This document shows, piece after piece, positions 1 to 7,878 of a stretch of DNA of 64,000 bases. Source of the DNA: an uncultured Dechloromonas sp. GTDB taxonomy: Bacteria > Pseudomonadota > Gammaproteobacteria > Burkholderiales > Rhodocyclaceae. The notes under the pieces are model-generated. The model was not told where the DNA came from, did not search any database, and worked only from the letters and a program-made list of their open reading frames with translations. Every line of letters begins with the position of its first letter. The first letter of the stretch is position 1. The stretch is from NCBI RefSeq assembly GCF_945957265.1, contig NZ_CAMFKO010000018.1:1-64000 (forward strand), written 5' to 3'. The position numbers were made by a program, and so were the translations under genes.

Positions 1-2119
1 GCCCGAGAAATACGACCTTGATGCCCAAGGCCAGTGCGATGTTCTGCCAGAGCACAGCGTGTGTCTGGCGGGACAAACGGATGGTTTCTGGGATACGCCG
101 CAAATCGTCGTTCATGATGACCACGTCGGCGGCCTCCATGGCGGTATCGGTGCCGGCACCGCCCATGGCGACACCAATATCGGCGCGAGCCAAGGCGGGC
201 GCATCGTTGATCCCATCACCGGTCATGGCTGTCGGGCCATGACGCTCCTGCAGTTCCTCGATTGCAGCCAGCTTGTCTTCCGGCAGCAAATTGCCTCGTG
301 CATCGTCGATCCCTGCCTGGCGGGCAATACTGGTTGCGGTTGCGACGTTGTCGCCGGTGAGCATGACTGACGTGACCCCAAGGCGACGCAGATCGGTAAT
401 CGCCTCCCGCGAGCTTTCCTTGATGGTGTCGGCCACCGCGAAGATGGCCAGTACCCGGTCCTCGGCGGCCAGCAAGGTCACGGTTCGCCCCTGATTCTCA
501 TGAATGGCGAGACGCGCCTCGATCTCGGGGCTGCACAGCCCACGATCCTCAATCAACCGATGATTACCCAGAATCAATGTATGCCCATCCAGGCGAGCCT
601 CGATGCCGCGACCGGGAAGCGCAGTGAAGTCGGAGAGGCCGTTTTCCGGCAGGTTCAGGCCGGTGGCGATAGCCTTTGATACGGGATGATCCGAATGACC
701 GGCCAGACTGGCGGCCCAGGAAAGAACCTTCGCCTCCTGATCAGTGGAGGACAACACTTCTGTGGCGACCAACCGAGGCTTGCCTTCGGTGATGGTGCCG
801 GTCTTGTCGAGAGCAATGGCACGCAGTTTCCGGGCCTCTTCCAGATAGACGCCGCCCTTGATCAGGATGCCGCGCTGAGCAGCTGCGGCCAGTCCGCTGA
901 CAACGGTAACCGGTGTGGCGATGACCAACGCGCAGGGACAGGCGATCACCAGGAGAACCAACGCCTTGTAGAGCGCCTGTGTCCACGTCCAGTCGAACAG
1001 CCCGGGGCCACCGATGGCCACGGCCACGGCGATCACAAAAATGGCCGGCGTGTAGATAGTGGCAAAGCGATCCACGAAACGTTGCGTGGGTGCTCGTGTA
1101 CCTTGGGCTGCCTCGACGGCATGGATGATGCGGGCCAGGGTCGTGTTGTTGGCGGCAGCCGTCACCTCAAATTCCAGCATACCGGTCTCGTTGATGGTGC
1201 CGGCGAAAACAGGATCACCGGTCGTCTTGTCTACCGGAATACTTTCGCCGGTAACTGGCGCCTGATTGACCGCACTGCTGCCGGCGGTTACTCGCCCATC
1301 CAGCGGAATTCGGGCGCCAGGTTTCACCCGGGCGAGTGCGCCAATGGCAACCTTGTCAGCCGGCGTCTCCAGCCAGCCACCATCGCCTAGTCGAATCTCT
1401 GCGGTTTCCGGGGCCAAGGCAAGGAGCCCCTTGATAGCGTTGCGTGCCCGATCGACGGACCGTGCCTCGATTAGTTCGGCGATGGCGTAAAGCGCCATGA
1501 CCATGGCGGCCTCCGGCCATTGGCCGATCAGGAAGGCACCGGTCACGGCGACGCCCATCAGGGCATTCATGTTCAACTGGCCGCGCCGCAATGCGGCCAG
1601 TCCCTTGCGATAGGTGGAGAATCCAGAGAAAGCGATGGCAGCTGCTGCCAACGCCATACCCAGCCCCTTGAACGGCAAGGTGTCGGGTGCGAAGAAATCC
1701 AAAACCTCGGCCCCGATGGCCAATGCCAGGGCGATCAATGCCTTACTGATCTCGCCGAGACCTGATGGGGTTTCAGCCATCTGTTCATGCTCGATGGGCA
1801 GCACTTCAAAACCAAGGTGGCGGATGGCCTGTAACGCACTTTCCTGGGCAGACTGCTCGCCATCGATGGTCAGGGTCCGGGACGCCAGTTCGAAGCGTAG
1901 TGACCGAATCCCCTCAATGCCTGTCAGCACCTTGCGGATATCGTTTTCTTCGTTCGGGCAGTCCATGGCGGGAATCCGAAAAACGCTCGAATTCCCTGAG
2001 GAGTTAGGTACAGCGACACGCGGCACATCCTGTATGGAGGTCGTATCCGTCACACCGCGACCTGAACACGCGCAACGCTCAGGCTCATTGGATCGGTGCT
2101 TCTCGGCATGGGTGGGCAT
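1..2119 (-). CDS. cadA: Heavy-metal translocating P-type ATPase (Cd/Zn/Pb type), 3' end outside window
   Basis: Inner-membrane pump that exports divalent soft metals (Cd2+, Zn2+, Pb2+) using ATP. Reading leftward from 2119, 706 codons are open and no stop is reached, so the C-terminus (last membrane helices) is cut by the window edge. Visible motifs are an N-terminal HMA-like metal site MDCPNEE (residues 52-58), the membrane metal-binding CPC at about 394-396, the phosphorylation site DKTGT with Asp at about 438, SDHPVSKA of the nucleotide domain, and GDGINDAP near the left edge. The ATG at 2119 is preceded by AGGAGA at good spacing. CPC together with the DCPxEE head points to the CadA/ZntA group rather than copper pumps. 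It is divergent from ynfA-cadR and shares a MerR-type operator with them, so metal-induced expression is expected. Confidence 0.93.
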   Translation of the reverse strand, partial: MPTHAEKHRSNEPERCACSGRGVTDTTSIQDVPRVAVPNSSGNSSVFRIPAMDCPNEENDIRKVLTGIEGIRSLRFELASRTLTIDGEQSAQESALQAIRHLGFEVLPIEHEQMAETPSGLGEISKALIALALAIGAEVLDFFAPDTLPFKGLGMALAAAAIAFSGFSTYRKGLAALRRGQLNMNALMGVAVTGAFLIGQWPEAAMVMALYAIAELIEARSVDRARNAIKGLLALAPETAEIRLGDGGWLETPADKVAIGALARVKPGARIPLDGRVTAGSSAVNQAPVTGESIPVDKTTGDPVFAGTINETGMLEFEVTAAANNTTLARIIHAVEAAQGTRAPTQRFVDRFATIYTPAIFVIAVAVAIGGPGLFDWTWTQALYKALVLLVIACPCALVIATPVTVVSGLAAAAQRGILIKGGVYLEEARKLRAIALDKTGTITEGKPRLVATEVLSSTDQEAKVLSWAASLAGHSDHPVSKAIATGLNLPENGLSDFTALPGRGIEARLDGHTLILGNHRLIEDRGLCSPEIEARLAIHENQGRTVTLLAAEDRVLAIFAVADTIKESSREAITDLRRLGVTSVMLTGDNVATATSIARQAGIDDARGNLLPEDKLAAIEELQERHGPTAMTGDGINDAPALARADIGVAMGGAGTDTAMEAADVVIMNDDLRRIPETIRLSRQTHAVLWQNIALALGIKVVFLG

Positions 2120-2143
2120 GGCAATCTCCTATTCGTTGATGCC

Positions 2144-2185
2144 ATTAAAAACCCTTGAGTCGCTACAAGGTCAAGCGGCTACAAT
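2144..2185. promoter_or_regulatory. CadR/PbrR-type operator with overlapping divergent promoters
   Basis: An imperfect dyad, ACCCTTGAG-TCG-CTACAAGGT, lies at 2150-2170. On the minus strand, TTGACC (2174-2169) and TTTAAT (2149-2144) are separated by 19 bp and the dyad is centred in that spacer. This is the over-long spacer layout of MerR-family activated promoters, and it faces the ATPase gene. On the plus strand, TTGAGT (2155-2160) and TACAAT (2180-2185) are also 19 bp apart and face ynfA-cadR. The motif resembles known CadR/PbrR operators; binding itself is inferred. Confidence 0.75.
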
Positions 2186-2207
2186 GAAAATATTCAAGGA
2201 GAAAAGC

Positions 2208-2543
2208 ATGTTGGAGTTCCTGAAGATATTGGGTCTCTTCATCGTCACCGCGCTGGCCGAAATCATCGGTTGCTATTTGCCCTGGCTGGTGCTGACGCAG
2301 GGTCGCCAGCGTTGGCTTCTGATCCCGGCTGCCATGTCACTGGCTCTGTTTGCCTGGCTGCTTACATTGCATCCGGGCGCCGCCGGTCGCATCTACGCAG
2401 CGTATGGCGGTGTCTATGTTGCGGTCGCCTTGTTATGGCTATGGCAGGTCGATGGAATTCCCCTGACCCGTTGGGATTTTCTGGGCAGTGCCGTATGCCT
2501 CGGTGGCATGGCCATCATCGCTTTGCAGCCTGGCCGGACGTGA
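2208..2543 (+). CDS. ynfA: YnfA/UPF0060 family small membrane protein
   Basis: A 111-residue protein with four predicted membrane helices, matching the length and pattern of the YnfA (UPF0060) family, which is related to small multidrug transporters. It begins [11 protein letters not shown] and contains the family-like [10 protein letters not shown] and AAYGGVYV segments. A longer open frame runs upstream, but the ATG at 2208 has AAGGAG seven bases ahead and starts at the usual family N-terminus. It lies between the efflux ATPase promoter and cadR, 22 bp before cadR, so it is probably co-transcribed and metal-regulated. A role as a metal or toxic-cation exporter partner is inferred from this position; substrates of the family are poorly established. 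Confidence 0.85.
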   Translation: MLEFLKILGLFIVTALAEIIGCYLPWLVLTQGRQRWLLIPAAMSLALFAWLLTLHPGAAGRIYAAYGGVYVAVALLWLWQVDGIPLTRWDFLGSAVCLGGMAIIALQPGRT

Positions 2544-2565
2544 TGAGCGAAAGAAGGAGACAGAA

Positions 2566-3039
2566 ATGAAAATCGGCGAACTGGCGCGTTTAGCGGGAAG
2601 TAATGTCGAAACGATCCGCTACTACGAGCGGGAAGGACTGTTGCCGAAACCAGGGCGGAGCGAGGGAAATTACCGCATCTACGGGGTAATGCACCAGGAG
2701 CGATTGACCTTCATTCGGCACTGTCGTAGCTTGGACATGACACTCGACGAGATTCGGACGCTATTGCGCTTCAAGGAATCGCCGGAGGAAAACTGCGGGG
2801 AGGTCAACCGCTTGCTGGATGAACACATCGGGCATGTCGTCCGTCGCATCGGTGAACTCCAAGCGCTGGAAAAACAGCTTCTTGAGCTGCGCAGTCGTTG
2901 TCCTGATAACCGTCAAGCCTCGACTTGCGGGATTCTTGAAGGCTTGTCGCAATCGGGCATAAGCGCGGAGCCAATGGGAAATCACATTCCAGGGGTACAC
3001 GGAATGGCGTTACCCCCCTCTACGGACCTGCATGAATAA
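2566..3039 (+). CDS. cadR: MerR-family Cd(II)/Pb(II)-responsive regulator
   Basis: A 157-residue MerR-family activator. The N-terminal winged HTH (MKIGELARLAG...IRYYEREGLL) is followed by the long dimerisation helix. Candidate metal ligands are Cys77 at the start of the helix and Cys112 and Cys121 in the C-terminal loop, the arrangement of the CadR/PbrR group. The tail has several His residues (H140, H146, H156) but no long His-rich stretch. The ATG at 2566 follows AAGGAGA; a longer upstream reading would overlap ynfA. It presumably binds the operator at 2150-2170 and activates the divergent ATPase gene on metal binding. A zinc-responsive ZntR-like role is the main alternative. Confidence 0.9.
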   Translation: MKIGELARLAGSNVETIRYYEREGLLPKPGRSEGNYRIYGVMHQERLTFIRHCRSLDMTLDEIRTLLRFKESPEENCGEVNRLLDEHIGHVVRRIGELQALEKQLLELRSRCPDNRQASTCGILEGLSQSGISAEPMGNHIPGVHGMALPPSTDLHE

Positions 3040-3465
3040 GCAAGACCGGTGTCTCCTCCTCAATTTCTCTAATTGAACCAATAGGTGTGATCTGGATATA
3101 CACGAAAGGAAGAGAGCAAACACCATGTTTCCTGGTACCGATGTGCGCTAGAACTACGAGTGAGGCCTTACTCCACTAGGTAACCCTTGTCGACCCCATC
3201 CATCTCGAACAAGTGCTCGGTGAGATAGTCTTGGGAGAGTGCCTGTAGAGAGCGGCTATCTAGCGCGTGTAGCTATAGACGACCGCTTGCCGAACGAATG
3301 AATCACCTCATCGCTGTTAGATACTCGGTTACCAGTGACAGCGTATTAACGGCAACATAGAGTGGGATTTCGGACTACATTTTGCTCTTCCTCGAGTGAT
3401 GGCTTCGGCCGAGTCTCTGCCCAGCAAGCCTCAAAAAACCCCAAAAAAAATAACTGCAAAAGGAC
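3040..3465. other. Non-coding, unassigned island sequence
   Basis: About 430 bp between cadR and the terminator of the outer membrane protein gene. It is AT-richer than the core genome and contains stops in all frames at short intervals. No start with a ribosome site, tRNA-like fold or terminal repeat was seen. On the minus strand 3275-3168 there is a short stop-to-stop stretch without a start codon that reads like ordinary protein, so decayed coding DNA is possible but unproven. Confidence 0.5.
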
Positions 3466-3485
3466 GAAGGGGCCGCAGCCCCTTC
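3466..3485 (-). terminator. Hairpin terminator of the outer membrane protein operon
   Basis: A perfect 8-bp stem (GAAGGGGC / GCCCCTTC) with a CGCA loop lies just past the stop of the minus-strand gene at 3510. On that strand it is followed by GTCCTTTT and, further on, by a run of eight T. Confidence 0.7.
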
Positions 3486-3509
3486 TCTCTATGCAGTACG
3501 TTGATCCTC

Positions 3510-4808
3510 CTACAAGCCGACCCGTACCCCTGCCATGACCATCCCGATATTGCCTTTTCCTAGCGCCGCATCGCTGCCGGACAGGAAGTAATGCTCATAG
3601 CCAAGCCGAGCCTCGATAGCCTTGGTCAGCTGATAGCCAATAACCAGCCCCGCCGTTGGGGAGAGCACCATCTTCTTCACCACTGAACTCTGTGCTGAAC
3701 CACCGACACCTGCGAAATCCAGGCTGTTGTAGATTTCATCCCGCGTGTGCACCGCCGCCAGACCCAGCTTCGGCTGGATGGTCAGGGATTTGATCGGTTC
3801 GAAGCGATAGCCGACGTTAGCCCCCAGAGCATTCGCCGTCCTTGTCGTTGCGCCAGTCAGGGCATTCCCACCACCGGTGATGCCATCGTTGGCACTGCGT
3901 GACTGGAACTCACCCAGCGTGGCCAGATACACCTCGTACTCGATGCTTCCCTCGTTCCGGAAGAGCGACAGGCGATAGGCCGTATCGGTCTTGTCGTCCG
4001 ACATGCCGCCGGCCACCTGGGCATTGACAGTATGGGTCTGTAGATTCCAGACATTGCCGTTGTAACCTCCGCCGCTCATGCGAGCCGAAGTTTTCGACCA
4101 ACCACCGGCCAAGCCCATCGACCATTTGCTACTCCCCCAATCCGTCTGGTTCGGTTTAGCGCCGAAGCTGTAGAGCAATCCCAAGGTAGTAATCGAGGCA
4201 TCCCGACGAATGGTGCCATTGTCGATGTTGTTGATGGTGTCGACGCTGGCGTGGTGGATCACGGTATGGTCGAGACGGACAGCCACAGCTTCGGTGACTT
4301 GGTACTCAAGACCGAGGCCGTAGATCGGCCGGACCACATCCGTGGTACTGGATTCGTTGTTCGGATTCTGGAACAACAAGCCCGGATCGTTCTTGTTTGC
4401 CTTCCGGTCCTGATGCCCATACATCAGACCGAGGCGAACATAGGGTGCAAAGCTGCCGATGCGATAGCTACCGAGAACGGAGAGACCCAGGCCTTCGAGA
4501 CGGGTCTTGCCGTCGACACTGGCGGTGCTGCCACCGCCAGTGACATAGCCGCTGATCTTGCGGGTACCCAAGTTCATGTAGCCCAGCTCGACGGCCAGGT
4601 AGTCATTGAGGCGTTCACCGACATAGAGGCCGACAGCCGTAGGTTTGTCTTTCTGTTGCGTGACATTGAGGGAATCCCATTCCATGTCGCGCAGGGTGAA
4701 ATCGCTGTAGTCGGCCTTCCCTGCACCGATGCCAACATAGGTTTGGGCCAGACCGGACAGCGGCAGGCAGGCGAGCGCCAGGAGGGCGCAGGTAGTCGGT
4801 GTTCTCAT
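3510..4808 (-). CDS. Outer membrane protein with two tandem OmpA-like beta-barrels
   Basis: A 432-residue envelope protein. A signal peptide (about residues 1-21, cleavage after SGLA) is followed by two barrel-like regions. The first (about 22-215) begins TYVGIGAGKADYSDF and ends LGLLYSF, a typical outer-membrane C-terminal strand ending in Phe. The second (about 224-432) begins WSMGLAGGWSK, repeats the alternating glycine/aromatic strand pattern and ends AGVRVGL. Usual proteins of this fold have one 8-strand barrel of about 200 residues, so this looks like a head-to-tail duplication or fusion. It is the last gene of an operon with two small membrane-associated proteins and an XRE-controlled promoter. 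The function is unknown; a surface-modifying role of the island is a guess. Confidence 0.75.
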   Translation of the reverse strand: MRTPTTCALLALACLPLSGLAQTYVGIGAGKADYSDFTLRDMEWDSLNVTQQKDKPTAVGLYVGERLNDYLAVELGYMNLGTRKISGYVTGGGSTASVDGKTRLEGLGLSVLGSYRIGSFAPYVRLGLMYGHQDRKANKNDPGLLFQNPNNESSTTDVVRPIYGLGLEYQVTEAVAVRLDHTVIHHASVDTINNIDNGTIRRDASITTLGLLYSFGAKPNQTDWGSSKWSMGLAGGWSKTSARMSGGGYNGNVWNLQTHTVNAQVAGGMSDDKTDTAYRLSLFRNEGSIEYEVYLATLGEFQSRSANDGITGGGNALTGATTRTANALGANVGYRFEPIKSLTIQPKLGLAAVHTRDEIYNSLDFAGVGGSAQSSVVKKMVLSPTAGLVIGYQLTKAIEARLGYEHYFLSGSDAALGKGNIGMVMAGVRVGL

Positions 4809-4875
4809 TTCTCTCCCTTAAGCATTTTGGTTATGTGATCCACTATCGGCCATACACGGCCGATACCGAATCGTT

Positions 4876-5214
4876 TCACTTCACGTATTTGACGGTGACC
4901 GTGCCGGCCAACTTGTTTTTGGCAATCTCGTAGTCAGGATTGAAGGTAGCGAGGTTGTGCAACCCGATACCGACCGCCGCCCCCAGCCCGACCACGGCAG
5001 CCGGACTGAAAGTCGCCGCCATCGCCGCAGAGCGGTATTCGGAATAGACACGGCATTTGAGATCCTGTTTTTCCAGTCGCCCTTCGATTTTTTCAACGAC
5101 AGCGCTGATGTTGGAAACGGCGACGACCTGGAACGACTCGTGGCGCATGGCCAGCGTGTCGAGCTTTTCCAGGGTGAGTTCGTCGGCGGTAAATTTCTGA
5201 ATATCAATCGACAT
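4876..5214 (-). CDS. Conserved-looking hypothetical protein with a central hydrophobic segment
   Basis: A 112-residue protein, not recognised. It has a polar N-terminal half (MSIDIQKFTADELTLEK..., about residues 1-58, mixed helix/strand), a glycine/alanine-rich hydrophobic stretch (about 61-87, containing AAVVGLGAAVGIGL) and a basic end. The ATG at 5214 was chosen over the longer frame from 5328 because AAAGGA sits directly upstream and the longer version would run through the preceding small gene. It lies 44 bp after the 47-aa gene and 67 bp before the barrel gene, all on one strand, which suggests one transcript. A peripheral or membrane-inserted envelope protein is the most that can be said. 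Confidence 0.65.
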   Translation of the reverse strand: MSIDIQKFTADELTLEKLDTLAMRHESFQVVAVSNISAVVEKIEGRLEKQDLKCRVYSEYRSAAMAATFSPAAVVGLGAAVGIGLHNLATFNPDYEIAKNKLAGTVTVKYVK

Positions 5215-5258
5215 GCATGGTCCTTTTGGTATGTGACGAGTAACTCGCCGATTACTGA

Positions 5259-5402
5259 TTACGGGGAAACGACCGGACCAGTGACACGGCCCTGCTGCTT
5301 CATCCATTTGCCGTAAGCCGCCACACAAACCGTGGTCAGAGCGCCGGCAACGAACGTGATGGCATAACTCGCGAGGGTTTCGAGAGGTGATGGGTTGTTC
5401 AT
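5259..5402 (-). CDS. Small single-span membrane peptide (47 aa)
   Basis: A 47-residue open frame that a length filter would miss. It starts MNNPSPLETLASYAITF, has one transmembrane helix (about residues 11-30), then a basic KWMKQQGR segment, and ends TGPVVSP before TAA at 5261-5259. AAAGGAA is placed correctly before the ATG at 5402. It is the first gene after the minus-strand promoter at 5503-5475, so it would be the leader gene of the operon with the 112-aa and barrel proteins. The topology looks like N-out/C-in. The function is unknown; a holin-like or regulatory peptide is possible but there is no direct support. Confidence 0.6.
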   Translation of the reverse strand: MNNPSPLETLASYAITFVAGALTTVCVAAYGKWMKQQGRVTGPVVSP

Positions 5403-5474
5403 CAGAGTTCCTTTAAGTTTTTGCGCGATGAGCAAACGTGATGCAGCACTTACTCTGCTGACATAGGCAAAGCG

Positions 5475-5526
5475 ATGCTAAGTATTCCTTAGTATCGTGT
5501 CAATTAAGAAACTAAGAATCTCTTAG
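5475..5526. promoter_or_regulatory. Divergent promoter with two CTAAG-N5-CTTAG operators
   Basis: Two perfect dyads, CTAAG-N5-CTTAG, lie at 5478-5492 and 5512-5526 with centres 34 bp apart. On the minus strand, TTGACA (5503-5498), a 17-bp spacer and TAGCAT (5480-5475) make a good sigma-70 promoter, and the first dyad covers its spacer and -10. The second dyad covers a weaker plus-strand TTAGTA-18-TAAGAA promoter for the XRE gene. This is the layout of a repressor controlling itself and the divergent operon. Confidence 0.75.
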
Positions 5527-5549
5527 GTCAAATCTGGGCCTTGGGATTC

Positions 5550-5882
5550 ATGAATCAATCGACGTATTTCGCACGACGTTTGCGAGAAGCCCGTCAGAAA
5601 AGCGGCCTCTCGCAAAAGGCGCTGGGGATCAAAGCAGGCATTGATCAATTCAGTGCTAGTCCGCGCATGAATCAGTATGAAAAGGGCAAGCACCTACCTG
5701 ATTTGCTAACGGTCGAGCATCTGGCAAACGCAACAGGTGTTCCCATTCCGTTCTTTTTCACACCAGAGGACGAGCTTGCAGAATTGATTGCAGCTTGGGG
5801 GCAATTGGAAGCAAATCAGCGGACGTCACTGCTTGAGGCTGCAAAACAACTCCTGCCTATCCCAACACCGCCAGAGCCTTAG
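5550..5882 (+). CDS. XRE-family helix-turn-helix regulator
   Basis: A 110-residue DNA-binding protein. The N-terminal HTH_3/XRE fold spans about residues 8-65 (RLREARQKSGLSQKALG ... NQYEKGKHLPD), and the short C-terminal helical part (about 72-105) is probably for dimerisation. The ATG at 5550 gives the usual XRE length; a TTG at 5541 would add three residues, and neither has a strong ribosome site. It is divergent from the 47-aa/112-aa/barrel operon, and the two palindromes in between are its likely binding sites. Its 3' end overlaps the convergent metal-binding gene by 26 bp. A phage-type peptidase domain (as in S24 repressors) is absent, so control is probably not by self-cleavage. Confidence 0.85.
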   Translation: MNQSTYFARRLREARQKSGLSQKALGIKAGIDQFSASPRMNQYEKGKHLPDLLTVEHLANATGVPIPFFFTPEDELAELIAAWGQLEANQRTSLLEAAKQLLPIPTPPEP

Positions 5883-6756
5883 CCTCTAGTTTCTGCCCCA
5901 GCGTCTTGTTCATTGGCGTATCTGGAATTGTAGAAGCTGCCGAAGGATCGGCATCCGGAGTAGAAGAGAAGAACTCCTCCACTACTGCGCCTCCGTCTTC
6001 CTCTCCCTCTTCAAACGCCCCATTTCCCAGACCCAGCTTGGCTACTTGATCCAAGGCTTCCTGATCAAACCCAGCCAGCCGGCGTGCTTCATCTAGTTGC
6101 TTGGCCTGCCCCAGCATTTCTTCCGTCGACAACCCTGTCTGCGGCGTGATATCCACGTAGTAGATCGGTGTCCCCAAGCTCTGCCGCGTCGATTTCCCAC
6201 GCAAGCGCAGTTCCAGCGCCAAGCAGGAAAGCTTGTTTCCCGAGATTGCCTGGAAATATTGCAGCCGTGCACTCAGCGTCCGAATACTGTTGAACCCTGT
6301 GGTTCGGAATACGAAGCTCCCAAGCGGATCATCATCACCCAACGCGACATTCAAGCGTCCGTAGGGTTTACAACCGCCCTTTGCCAGCGGACAAGCATCC
6401 GGTGACGAGCATGGAAACGACCTGATGCCCTCTTCCGTCTGGCGCTTGCAGTTCTGTCCATCGCCGACACAGAGTGGCCGCCCCGTCGTCCGATCAAACA
6501 AGCTGTACTCGGCCCGGAAGTTGAGATAGGGATCGTTGAACAACAAGCGGATCGGAATATTGCGAATCTTGCCGCCCTGTTCCTTGCGCAGGTTTTCATC
6601 CAGCGGGTGCGGCAACCAGCCATCCTTGTTCTGAACCTGGCTGGTGATGGTGAATTGATCGTCCTTCTCTGGCAGACGTTTGCCGTTCTTCTCCACCACC
6701 TTGCCGATGGAGATTCGTCCCAGTACGGGCGGTGTAATGGCGAGACCTTTCAACAT
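5857..6756 (-). CDS. Cys-rich phage/ICE-type protein ('hydrolase or metal-binding' family)
   Basis: A 299-residue protein of a type found in integrative elements next to YqaJ and DUF932 genes and usually named only 'hydrolase or metal-binding protein'. The N-terminal part (LGRISIGKVVEKNGKRLPEK, about residues 12-31) is followed by a Cys cluster (C96, C103, C116, C122, C129) fit for a zinc site, then an Asp/Glu-rich tail. The layout is reminiscent of the Gp3-like recombination directionality factors of serine-integrase phages, but I give this low weight. The ATG at 6756 follows CAGGAG, itself directly after a terminator-like hairpin (6772-6818). It is the last gene of the recombination module and its end overlaps the XRE gene. 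Confidence 0.6.
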   Translation of the reverse strand: MLKGLAITPPVLGRISIGKVVEKNGKRLPEKDDQFTITSQVQNKDGWLPHPLDENLRKEQGGKIRNIPIRLLFNDPYLNFRAEYSLFDRTTGRPLCVGDGQNCKRQTEEGIRSFPCSSPDACPLAKGGCKPYGRLNVALGDDDPLGSFVFRTTGFNSIRTLSARLQYFQAISGNKLSCLALELRLRGKSTRQSLGTPIYYVDITPQTGLSTEEMLGQAKQLDEARRLAGFDQEALDQVAKLGLGNGAFEEGEEDGGAVVEEFFSSTPDADPSAASTIPDTPMNKTLGQKLEAKALAVLG

Positions 6757-6771
6757 ATCGGTGACTCCTGT

Positions 6772-6818
6772 AAAAAATGCCTTCCGCCTGCACCGCTGGG
6801 GTGGCAGGTCGGGAAGGC
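6772..6818 (-). terminator. Intercistronic terminator-like hairpin upstream of the metal-binding gene
   Basis: The outer stem GCCTTCC/GGAAGGC (6779-6785 with 6812-6818) encloses a second stem, CCTGCACC with GGTGGCAGG carrying one bulge. On the minus strand it is followed by ATTTTTT and then at once by the CAGGAG ribosome site of the gene starting at 6756. It could end transcription after yqaJ or attenuate the last gene. Confidence 0.65.
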
Positions 6819-6848
6819 TGATTGCGTTGATTAAGTGGCTTGTGTGGT

Positions 6849-7856
6849 TCAGGCGACTAGGAAGCGCCGACTACCCGGTTTGCTCATGGCGTACTGCTGC
6901 TGGAATTCGGGGTGATCCTTGAGGAGGCCCGTGACATCGAGCACCACGCTATCCTTGGCTTTCTTCCAGGTGACGCTGCCGGTTTCGAAGTTCGCTCTCG
7001 TGGCACTGCCCATGGCTTGCTGCAGGCTTTGCTTGAGTTGCGCCTCCAGCTTCTCGGCCTCGGCGATGCTTTGCCGAACCGACAGCCAATCGGCGAAGGT
7101 GGCCGACAGGTTGCGCTCCTCTGTGAAATCGAGGGTCTGGCCATCGTCTGCCGGATAGAGGCAACGTAGCGCCAAGTCAGCCGATTCACTGCCATCGGCC
7201 GGTGGCGGCGTATCGCTCTCGACGTAGTGCCAGAAGTGCCGTTCGAGTTCGATCAATCGGGTAATCAAACGCTCATCGCGTTCGACCCGATGGATTTCGA
7301 GGTGTTGTCCACCAAGCAATACGGCCACATCGGCGGCTTGCTTGCCGGTGACGGCCAGCTGGTGCATGACCTGGAGTTGAACGTATTCAGGTACGCCGTC
7401 CTTCCAGAGCTTTACACCGTTGATACCGGCGGTCTTGCATTCGAGGATTTGTACCTCGCTGGAACCGGTGACTTCGCGGTCAATGTTGGCCAGCATCCAG
7501 GGCAGGCTGGGATCGGGATGCTGCAGGACGGCATTGATGCGCCGCACCCGATTGCCGGTGCGTTTGGTGTAGTGCGCTGCGACGATTGGTTCGAGTATGT
7601 TCCCCCAGTACATTGGGGACTCTTCATCGTGCGGATCGGCCTTGGGAAGATTGCCATCACGACCGGTCTTCTCCATCCACAGTTCGAGTTGGCTCTTGTA
7701 GGGGTTCAAGCCGACGGCTGTTGCTGCATCCGAACTACCGATGCCTTGCTTGCGAACGGCCAGCCAATCCTCGCGTGGCAGTTCCTTGGTCTTGACCAGT
7801 TTGAGTGCCGGACGATGCTTGAGCGGACTGGCACTAGGTAAAGCGAGTGATTGCAT
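6849..7856 (-). CDS. YqaJ-family viral recombinase / exonuclease
   Basis: A 335-residue lambda-exonuclease-like nuclease. It carries the family signature GIGSSDAATAVGLNPYKS (about residues 38-55), GNILEPIV (85-92) and an acidic core with Asp126 (ANIDR) and ECK at 139-141, the D...ExK metal site of PD-(D/E)XK nucleases. The C-terminal third is helical and includes a Glu/Lys/Gln-rich segment. The ATG at 7856 follows AAGGAG and starts MQSLALPS; a longer frame to 7880 lacks a ribosome site. In phages and ICEs such enzymes resect DNA ends for annealing-type recombination, usually with a RecT/Bet partner, and none is seen in the window. The neighbours are DUF932 upstream and the Cys-rich protein downstream. 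Confidence 0.88.
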   Translation of the reverse strand: MQSLALPSASPLKHRPALKLVKTKELPREDWLAVRKQGIGSSDAATAVGLNPYKSQLELWMEKTGRDGNLPKADPHDEESPMYWGNILEPIVAAHYTKRTGNRVRRINAVLQHPDPSLPWMLANIDREVTGSSEVQILECKTAGINGVKLWKDGVPEYVQLQVMHQLAVTGKQAADVAVLLGGQHLEIHRVERDERLITRLIELERHFWHYVESDTPPPADGSESADLALRCLYPADDGQTLDFTEERNLSATFADWLSVRQSIAEAEKLEAQLKQSLQQAMGSATRANFETGSVTWKKAKDSVVLDVTGLLKDHPEFQQQYAMSKPGSRRFLVA

Positions 7857-7878
7857 GCTGTTACTCCTTCCAGAAAGC

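Noticed and set aside
686-1390. Plus-strand frames over the first 2 kb
   Set aside because: They are shadows of the minus-strand P-type ATPase, whose motifs are unambiguous.
3168-3275. Short minus-strand stop-to-stop stretch that reads like protein
   Set aside because: Only about 35 codons, no start codon or ribosome site, and no family recognised.
5259-5882. A classical toxin-antitoxin pair (47-aa peptide with XRE protein)
   Set aside because: The genes are divergent, not co-transcribed as in most type II pairs, and the peptide heads an operon with an outer membrane protein.
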